A stretch of DNA of 24,654 nucleotides from an uncultured Lachnospiraceae bacterium (lineage in GTDB: Bacteria; Bacillota; Clostridia; Lachnospirales; Lachnospiraceae): assembly GCA_910579615.1 (NCBI GenBank), contig CAJTUA010000023.1, forward strand, positions 1-24,654. The letters run 5' to 3'. Position 1 is the first letter of the stretch, and every line of letters starts with the position of its first letter. The translations under genes and the position numbers were made by a program. The notes beneath the pieces are model-generated. The model saw only the letters and a program-made list of their open reading frames with translations, had not been told where the DNA came from and made no database searches. Of the stretch, positions 14,489 to 21,046 are shown in pieces.

Positions 14489-17032
14489 TTATTCTCCTCC
14501 TTTCTTCACGGTGTAGCCCCTCGCGGCAACCGTTATGCCGTCCGCGGAATAATCCGTGTAATTATAATTCACATAAACCCTTGTGCCGTCCTCATAGACG
14601 GTTTCCGTCACGCCGTTTGCAAGGTAGCGGTGGCCGGTAATAAACTGGTTGAACACATGGCCGAGCGCCGCATTGTACTCCGCATACATCGCAAGTGCGT
14701 CATCTTTCCAGAGGCTGTAGTCCGAACCAAACAGGTACGTGTAATCGGTCTCCTGCAATTCGGAGGAAGCTGCATCGACAAAGGTGAAGTAAAGCCCTGC
14801 GCCTGTCTCGATGCTCTTAAGCCATGATGTTTCGTAATCCGGCGCTAAGTTCATCGCAGGTCCTGTGTAATTGACAAGACCATGCAACGCCATCGTGTAA
14901 AATGGAACCGGATAATTGATAATCCCATACTGCTTCCCTGAAATGTTCATATCAAGCACCGTGTCCGCATACGGAACCGCGTAAACGTTTCCGGTATAGA
15001 CCATCACGCCGTTGCCGTTTTCTTTAAGCTGCGCCAGTTTTTTCTGCTGCTGCTTCATTGTCTCTTCGCGCGTCACAATCTTTTTCGGGTTGTAATCGCC
15101 TCCGAGAAGTTTCCCCAAATCCGCAAACGAAAGATTCTTCACCCCATATTTGCTGATGGAAGATATCAGGGAATCAATCAGCTTATCCGTATAGTTTGCC
15201 TTTACGAAATAGCGCTGCGTATCATCATCGTAATCCTCAAGCGCATAATATACCGGGTCGTAATCCCACAGCTCCGCAATCTCTTTTGTCACATGCTTTG
15301 CGGAATCGCGGTTTACCCGGAAACCGTCAGCGAGGGAGTTCTTATATACAAATTCAACGAACGCCTCCAGATATAAATCCGCGCCAGCATCGCTTACTTT
15401 CTGTACGAAGCTCTTAAAATCCTTTTTGCTTCCAAGCTCCGAGACAAGCTTTACCTTCGTCGGTGCTTTGTGGTGCACGCCGTTGTTAAACCAGCCGATG
15501 TATTTTACATCAAGGTTTTTGATTTCCGCCGCCAGGTCGCCAACAATCTGCGCTGCCTCCTTGAAGGAAGTCAGCTCCCTTGATACGGTTACCGGGAAGC
15601 CCAGGCGGTTCTCAACCGTCTCAATCGCCCCGACCAGTTCCACAACGAGCGGTGTGGAGGAATCGCTGTTTTTGTCAAGCTGTGTATATTGCTCCATCAG
15701 GTAATCGCGGTAGGTGCACGCCATATCCGTGTAGGTGTCACCCTCCAGGAAACGGTAACGGCTCAAAAGCTCCCCCTTCGGTGTTTCTTTTTCGTAGACA
15801 ACGACCGCCTTGTCAGATTTTGAGGATACATCCATGCTCGCGCTGTGGATAATATTATATCCTGCGTTTGCATAATTGTAGGTATGCAGCCTTCCCGACA
15901 CATCCGCTTCGATGGTTGCGTAGGCGCTGCCTTCCTCCATGATGCAAAGGAAGGACGCACCGTTGTTGCAGATACCAAATACCGGGAAAAGGGCGCTCGG
16001 CTCGTTGATGAGCGCGTCGTGCCTCTCACCGTAATCCCAACCGTAAACATCGACATAGAAATTGTTCTGCGTCTGCCTGCCGTTGTTGAACTCAATGACA
16101 CCGCCATTGCCGTCTGGCACTAAGATAAAGCCTGTATCCGAAGTCCCGCCTGCGCCAAAATAAGGCAGCGGCTTGATGTTCATAATCGGGTACGCCTCCT
16201 TGTACGCGACTTCCTCAAGCGGAACGTGCACAACGAAATCCGCGCCGTCAAGCTCATACACAAGCGATACGTTAAAGACTGGCTTTTGTGTCACGGTCGT
16301 GCTGGAATACATCGCGGAATCCCGCTCATAGTCCTCGTATGTATAACCTACCTCCTCAAAATACCCTTCCAGCCTTATCTTAATGTGTTCCTGCAACCCA
16401 TCGCGCAGCACATACACGCATTCATTCTCAAGATCCGGGTATTTTTCCAGAAGCTCGCTCCGGTTATCATCCGCGCGCAGGTTGTTGATATCGTACTTGC
16501 GGTAATACTGGTCAATCCTCTTTTTCGTGCTGGAATCCATCTTATCGTACCATACCATAAAGCTGCTCTCCGGAAGCGCGGGCGGCATGATGTAGGCACG
16601 CTCGATATTTCCGATGGAATACTTGACCTTGATGCCGTTTTCCACTTCCTCAATTTCGTACAGACCGTTCTCCACACTGTAGCCATAATTGTTAAATACT
16701 GTCGTGACACCGTTCGTTGTGCCGTAAGTAATCATCAATGTGGACTGCAGGGCCTGCTTTGAGGATTTGTTTGCAATGGAATCCTCTGCCGCTTGCGGCG
16801 GGTTCGAGTACCAGACATTGCCCGTCTTTTTCTCCGTTAAAGTAAACTGCGTTGTCTCCGGGTCCATCACAAATTTCAGATACTCGTTCTCCATCACATA
16901 TTCCGATTTATCCTGGTCGTAACCGTAGACAATTACGTTCTCCTCCTGCTCCTGCTGCGCCCCACAGCCAGTAAATGCGCAAGCTGCCAGGCTAAGGGAA
17001 AGAAGGATACTCAAAATTTTTGATTTTCTCAT
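14489..17032 (-). CDS. DUF5696-type extracellular lipoprotein, possible uncharacterised glycosidase
   Basis: The product is 847 aa from ATG 17032, behind AGGAGG; the first in-frame ATG at 17047 lies ahead of that site. A lipoprotein signal ends at Cys23 (AFTGC). Residues 35-450 are beta-rich (ENEYLKFVMDPETTQFTLTE, GFILVPDGNGGVIEFNNG), like the N-terminal sandwich of several glycosidases. Residues 480-760 alternate strands and helices as in a TIM barrel, with strand ends carrying acidic or aromatic residues: YIGWFNNGVHHKAP, ADLYLEAFVEF, NLSFADLGKLLGGDYNP, GVMVYTGNVYAVPYAD. The C-terminal part (TVYEDGTRVYVNYNYTDYSA) is a beta domain. The DUF5696 assignment is from memory of such sugar-locus proteins. 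Enzyme activity is inference from architecture, and candidate catalytic acids (Glu556, Asp638, Asp690) are untested. Gene position between Yip1 and permeases ties it to import. Confidence 0.75.
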   Translation of the reverse strand: MRKSKILSILLSLSLAACAFTGCGAQQEQEENVIVYGYDQDKSEYVMENEYLKFVMDPETTQFTLTEKKTGNVWYSNPPQAAEDSIANKSSKQALQSTLMITYGTTNGVTTVFNNYGYSVENGLYEIEEVENGIKVKYSIGNIERAYIMPPALPESSFMVWYDKMDSSTKKRIDQYYRKYDINNLRADDNRSELLEKYPDLENECVYVLRDGLQEHIKIRLEGYFEEVGYTYEDYERDSAMYSSTTVTQKPVFNVSLVYELDGADFVVHVPLEEVAYKEAYPIMNIKPLPYFGAGGTSDTGFILVPDGNGGVIEFNNGRQTQNNFYVDVYGWDYGERHDALINEPSALFPVFGICNNGASFLCIMEEGSAYATIEADVSGRLHTYNYANAGYNIIHSASMDVSSKSDKAVVVYEKETPKGELLSRYRFLEGDTYTDMACTYRDYLMEQYTQLDKNSDSSTPLVVELVGAIETVENRLGFPVTVSRELTSFKEAAQIVGDLAAEIKNLDVKYIGWFNNGVHHKAPTKVKLVSELGSKKDFKSFVQKVSDAGADLYLEAFVEFVYKNSLADGFRVNRDSAKHVTKEIAELWDYDPVYYALEDYDDDTQRYFVKANYTDKLIDSLISSISKYGVKNLSFADLGKLLGGDYNPKKIVTREETMKQQQKKLAQLKENGNGVMVYTGNVYAVPYADTVLDMNISGKQYGIINYPVPFYTMALHGLVNYTGPAMNLAPDYETSWLKSIETGAGLYFTFVDAASSELQETDYTYLFGSDYSLWKDDALAMYAEYNAALGHVFNQFITGHRYLANGVTETVYEDGTRVYVNYNYTDYSADGITVAARGYTVKKGGE

Positions 17033-17050
17033 CGTAAACCTCCTCACACC

Positions 17051-17713
17051 TTAATAGAACCGGAATGCAATCTCTTTATACAGAGAGATAAAATATGCAA
17101 AACCGTCCGAAATCAAACTGAAAAACAACAACAGGATAAAGATGATAACCAACATCCCGACCGCCGTCGCAATTGCTGCAAAAAGCGCTTTGCCAAGACC
17201 ATAGTCGTGAATCATCATCATTGCCGAGAGAAGGAGGATGCCAATCCAGATATATGTGAATTTATCCATATAGCTCCAGAACACGCCTTCTTCCAGGGTC
17301 ACGACATTGCTGATAAAAATCATCGGCAGCTGCAAGAGCACATACGGCGTAAACGCGTAGCAGACCGCCATATAAATATTTTTTAAAGTGCCTTTGCCGT
17401 CAAAGAGCGTCGTTAAGCACCAGTTTGACAGGCAACCGATTACAATCGGTATAATCAGCTCAAGGCAGCACATCAGGACATTGAAATTTTGCGGCCGCCA
17501 CAGGATGAACATAAAGTTTGTGTACTGTGCGCGCCAGATGCGGATGAAAAGCACCGCAATCAGTATCGTGTTTGCCGCCGCGACCGAACCGCGTTTTTCA
17601 TGGATTAAATCCCAGAAACCGTCGAACGGGTGTCCGATGACGTGGAGGGAATACCGGAGGGTTTTCTTGTATTCCGTCAACCTTTCTTTGTTGATTCTTT
17701 CTGCTATTTTCAC
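17051..17713 (-). CDS. Yip1-family multi-pass membrane protein
   Basis: The 220-aa protein starts with GTG at 17713, which overlaps the stop of the NHL-protein gene in a GTGA arrangement; GGAGGAGGA lies just upstream. A cytosolic N-terminus (RINKERLTEYKKTLRYSLHV) and the GHPFDGFWDLIHEKRGS segment typical of bacterial Yip1-domain proteins are followed by about five hydrophobic helices, including ELIIPIVIGCLSNWCLTTLF, LLLSAMMMIHDY and VGMLVIIFILLLFFSLI. The YAFTPYVLLQLPM motif is family-like. Eukaryotic Yip1 proteins act in membrane trafficking. The bacterial versions have no established function. Tight coupling to its neighbours suggests that it works with the NHL and DUF5696 proteins in the membrane. 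Confidence 0.8.
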   Translation of the reverse strand: MKIAERINKERLTEYKKTLRYSLHVIGHPFDGFWDLIHEKRGSVAAANTILIAVLFIRIWRAQYTNFMFILWRPQNFNVLMCCLELIIPIVIGCLSNWCLTTLFDGKGTLKNIYMAVCYAFTPYVLLQLPMIFISNVVTLEEGVFWSYMDKFTYIWIGILLLSAMMMIHDYGLGKALFAAIATAVGMLVIIFILLLFFSLISDGFAYFISLYKEIAFRFY

Positions 17714-19194
17714 TCCTCCTCCACCTCCTTTTTCACTTTCTTAATCGTCTTTATCGTCTTCGGCACAATGATAAGAATCAGGAGCCCGACAACAAAATAC
17801 CCGATATGGTCTTCAATCCATTCCTTGCGGTAAAGCTTGAATGCTTTGGAATAATTCTTGTCGTAATATTTCACCTCGAAATACTCCATCGCCTCCTTAT
17901 AGCGCTCCTGGCGCAGCAGTGCGCGTCCGATGCCGTTGTAGGCAAGGTCGTAATTGCCGTTGACCTTCAGGACATCCCTCCAGTAATCTGCCGAGAGGTC
18001 ATAATCGCCTTTCTGGTACGCGTCAAGCGCGTTGTTAATCATCTTGCCGTAATCGGTGAGCACGAACCTTGTCAGGCAGTTCGCCCTGCTGTCAAGGACA
18101 TAGAGGTCATAGCCGATATGGTCGAGCGCAACCGGATAGAGGAAGGTTCCAAGCGTGTTTCCGTTGCCGCCGAACGCATACAGCAGGTTGCCCTGTGAGT
18201 CGTAGCCGAAAATACGGCAGCGTGTGCGGTCGATGGCATAGTAAGTATCATTTTCAAGCGGTGTCACATCAATCAGCTTCGAGGAACCGCTCACACCTCC
18301 GGCATTGCCCCAGATTATATCGCCAATCGGAGGATTGTCGCCGTTTTTAATCAGGATATCCGTACCCATGGAATTCAGTTTCCGGATTGGCTTTGCCTTG
18401 TCGCTTAACAGGTCATACTCGTTGAAAACTGAAGTTGTCACATAGATGAAACCATCCTGGTCCAGTGCGAGGTTGTTGTACTCGGTCGGGACGAACTGCT
18501 CCATCTGCGCCCTCTGTGCCTGTGTTGCGAGTTTTTTCCAGATATAGTCAATCATCGAAAAGGTAACCTCGCTCGCACCGATGTACCCGGTGAATACGCC
18601 TTCCGGCGTGTACTGCATGATACCTTTGTTGACATTGCGCCCGAGCACGAGCACACGCCCCGCCGCATCGACGACCGCCTTGGTCGGGAGGAATTCCTGC
18701 GATGCATCGTAAGTCTCATCCACCGGTTGGACAAGCAGTTTCACGACATTCAAAGCCTTATCCAGATGCACGACGCGCTTGTTGCCCGTGTCACAGACAA
18801 AAATATCGCCGTCTGCCGTTACATAGACATCGTTCGGGGTTTTGAACGTATCTTCCTGCCCCTCATTCTGAAAGATGTCGATAATTCTTGCAAGCTCAAA
18901 GCCGTCTGCTTTTACCGTTATCTCCACGATGCGGTTGTTTCCGGTATCTGCAATATAGATGCTGTTTCCCATCGTGTACATGCCCTGCGGCGACGAGAAA
19001 TCCCCAATGCCCAAATCGATGCCGAAGATTCTGCTCTGTGCGCTGTAAGCGTCCGGTGATTCCCGGACATCCGAGAAGTAATCATAAGTATACGTGTAAT
19101 AAGTATTTTCTGCCTTTATTTTCGCTGCCGGGGCAATAAGGAGCATGGCGGACAGCAGGCATAAAATTCTCTGAATGATTTTTTTCAGTTTCAT
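17710..19194 (-). CDS. Secreted NHL-repeat propeller with TPR and C-terminal membrane anchor
   Basis: The 494-aa protein starts at ATG 19194, behind AAGGGGGAT, 14 bp after the preceding permease stop. A signal peptide (residues 1-28, ending KIKA) exports it. Residues 55-380 form a beta-propeller of NHL-type repeats, for example FSSPQGMYTMGNSIYIADTG NNRIVEI split over 66-92, TPNDVYVTADGDIFVCDTGN (119-138), and further blades with DQDGFIYVT and YDSQGNLLYAFGG. Residues 383-455 resemble TPR helices (ALDAYQKGDYDLSADYWRDV, RALLRQERYKEAMEYFE). One transmembrane helix (GYFVVGLLILIIVP, 465-478) ends in a basic then acidic cytosolic tail (KTIKKVKKEVEEE). It is probably a surface scaffold or glycan/protein-binding platform. 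NHL propellers bind diverse ligands, so the partner is unknown. Confidence 0.82.
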   Translation of the reverse strand: MKLKKIIQRILCLLSAMLLIAPAAKIKAENTYYTYTYDYFSDVRESPDAYSAQSRIFGIDLGIGDFSSPQGMYTMGNSIYIADTGNNRIVEITVKADGFELARIIDIFQNEGQEDTFKTPNDVYVTADGDIFVCDTGNKRVVHLDKALNVVKLLVQPVDETYDASQEFLPTKAVVDAAGRVLVLGRNVNKGIMQYTPEGVFTGYIGASEVTFSMIDYIWKKLATQAQRAQMEQFVPTEYNNLALDQDGFIYVTTSVFNEYDLLSDKAKPIRKLNSMGTDILIKNGDNPPIGDIIWGNAGGVSGSSKLIDVTPLENDTYYAIDRTRCRIFGYDSQGNLLYAFGGNGNTLGTFLYPVALDHIGYDLYVLDSRANCLTRFVLTDYGKMINNALDAYQKGDYDLSADYWRDVLKVNGNYDLAYNGIGRALLRQERYKEAMEYFEVKYYDKNYSKAFKLYRKEWIEDHIGYFVVGLLILIIVPKTIKTIKKVKKEVEEE

Positions 19195-19207
19195 ATGCTC
19201 ATCCCCC

Positions 19208-20065
19208 TTAATCCTTGATACCGGAGCTTGCCATCGTCTCCAGAATGTTGCTCTGTGACAGAATGAATGTAACAATCGGCACAATCATCATAAAGAGTGT
19301 TACCGCCGAACCGACACCGGCCCTGGAAACGCCGCCGTTGATAATCTGCTGCAATGCGTATGGCAATGTCTTTAATTCCTCCGAGTAGATGTAGTTCGAT
19401 GCTTTCGTGTTCCAGAGGTTTTGCACGGAGAATATGATAAGTGTCAGCCAGGCAGGCTTTACCATCGGCATAACAATCTTATAATAAATCGTCCACTCCT
19501 TCGCACCGTCAATCTTCGCCGCCTCAATCAGCGCGTCCGGGATGCCTTCCATAAACTGCTTCATTAAGAAGAGGCCCATCGGGGAAGCAAACGCCGGAAT
19601 AATAATGGCAAGGTAACTGTCCACCCAGCCGAGACCCGTCATAATCAGGTAGTTCGGGATGCCGAGCACGTAGCCGGAGAACATGAGCGCCGTCACAACG
19701 ATATTGAAAAATGTCTTGCCGCCCGGGAAATCATATTTCGCGAGCACGTAGGCACCCATCGAAGCAAAAATCAGATGCCCTGCCGTACCGATGACCGTAA
19801 TGATTACGGTATTGAATATGTAGCGCGAGAATGGTACCCAGGATTTCCCCATGATAACAAAGAGATCCTGGAAATTGTCCATCGTCGGATGCTGCACAAA
19901 AAACTTCGGCGGATACAGATAAATCTCATCCAGAGGTTTGAACGCACTGCTGATTGCGTACACCAACGGCAGCGCCATGAAAATTCCAAACAGGATCAGC
20001 ATGATATAAATTCCAAGATCGCCGCCCCTGGACCTGTTCGGTTTCCTTCTTTTTATTTTTTTCAT
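19208..20065 (-). CDS. Sugar ABC transporter permease, MalG type
   Basis: The 285-aa protein starts at 20065 behind GGAAAGGG. Its N-terminus is strongly basic (KKIKRRKPNRSR), followed by a first helix (IYIMLILFGIFMALPLVYAI) and the segment SSAFKPLDEIYLYPPKFF, which is diagnostic of MalG/LacG-like carbohydrate permeases. The EAA loop reads EAAKIDGAKEWTIYYKIVMP followed by MVKPAW. It ends in SGIKD, like other MalG C-termini that enter the ATPase. It forms a heterodimer with the permease encoded 29 bp upstream and should serve the large solute-binding protein at the head of the operon. Confidence 0.93.
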   Translation of the reverse strand: MKKIKRRKPNRSRGGDLGIYIMLILFGIFMALPLVYAISSAFKPLDEIYLYPPKFFVQHPTMDNFQDLFVIMGKSWVPFSRYIFNTVIITVIGTAGHLIFASMGAYVLAKYDFPGGKTFFNIVVTALMFSGYVLGIPNYLIMTGLGWVDSYLAIIIPAFASPMGLFLMKQFMEGIPDALIEAAKIDGAKEWTIYYKIVMPMVKPAWLTLIIFSVQNLWNTKASNYIYSEELKTLPYALQQIINGGVSRAGVGSAVTLFMMIVPIVTFILSQSNILETMASSGIKD

Positions 20066-20094
20066 ACCCTTTCCTCACCTTTCCCAGTCTGTTA

Positions 20095-21030
20095 TCAGGT
20101 TCCCACTCTTCGAAGCAACGATTGAATCAGTTTGTTACAAAGAATCATGGTAATGAAAAGCACAGTTGCGATTGCGGATGCATAGCCCATCTCAAACCGG
20201 ACGGAACCGTAATCGAAAAGGTGAGTAACAACGGTACGTGCCGCATAGTCGGTACTCGGGAAGCCCGCGAGTGCCATCGTGACCTCGCAGACACCAAACG
20301 ACTGCGTGATTGCCATAACCGCGCCGAACATCAGCATCGGCTTCATGTTCGGAAGGGTAATGTACCAAAGCTCCTGCCAACGGTTCTTGACACCGTCCAC
20401 ATAGCCCGCCTCAAACTGCGACTGATCCACGCCCTGCAGACCTGCAACGAAGGAGAGGAACCCGGTACCAAGGCTCATCCAGAGGATAACAAGAAGGATG
20501 ACCGGCATCATGTAAGTCGGGTCCGTCAGCCAGAGGATTGGCTCGTTGATAAAGCCAAGCTTCATCAAAAAGGAGTTGACATAGCCGTAAGCGTCGCCCG
20601 AGAACATAATTGCCCAGATTAAGTACACCTGGCCGGAAATCGTCGGCGCGTAAAAAACCAATACGGCGAATGCGCGGATGTAGCGCGGCAGCTCATTGAT
20701 GAACCACGCGAACAAAAACGATGCGAGGTAGCCGAGCGGGCCGGTGATTGCCGCGATGGCGAAGGTGTTCGTGACAGAGGTCAAAAACACATCGTCCGCC
20801 AAAAACAAGTCAATGTAGTTGCGCAGGCCGACAAAGCTCGGCGCTTCTAACACATTGTAATAAGTAAAGCTCAGACAGATAGACATTACCACCGGCACGA
20901 TGTAAAACAGGGTAAAGATAAGTGCATACGGCAGGAGGAACAGATAACAGGTCTTCGAGCGTTTCGCCTTGTACATCGCGATGTGAAAATTCTTTTTCTT
21001 TTTCTTCATATATTTTTGCATGAATGACAT
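20095..21030 (-). CDS. Sugar ABC transporter permease, MalF type
   Basis: The 311-aa protein starts at 21030 with AAAGGAGG upstream, 16 bp after the stop of the large solute-binding gene. A Lys-rich cytosolic N-terminus (KYMKKKKKNFHIAMYKAKR) precedes the first helix (CYLFLLPYALIFTLFYIVPV). The EAA loop is FEAGYVDGVKNRWQELWYIT followed by LPNMKP, with Gly in place of the second Ala. It shows WMSLGTGFLSFVAGLQGVDQ, the usual approach to the EAA helix. Together with the next gene it makes the membrane channel of the first importer in this locus. Confidence 0.92.
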   Translation of the reverse strand: MSFMQKYMKKKKKNFHIAMYKAKRSKTCYLFLLPYALIFTLFYIVPVVMSICLSFTYYNVLEAPSFVGLRNYIDLFLADDVFLTSVTNTFAIAAITGPLGYLASFLFAWFINELPRYIRAFAVLVFYAPTISGQVYLIWAIMFSGDAYGYVNSFLMKLGFINEPILWLTDPTYMMPVILLVILWMSLGTGFLSFVAGLQGVDQSQFEAGYVDGVKNRWQELWYITLPNMKPMLMFGAVMAITQSFGVCEVTMALAGFPSTDYAARTVVTHLFDYGSVRFEMGYASAIATVLFITMILCNKLIQSLLRRVGT

Positions 21031-21046
21031 TCTCTTTTCCTCCTTT

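Noticed and set aside
16226..16762. Plus-strand frame of 178 aa opposite DUF5696
   Set aside because: Antisense of a well-supported lipoprotein gene. Its hydrophobic look comes from the complement of acidic and aromatic codons.
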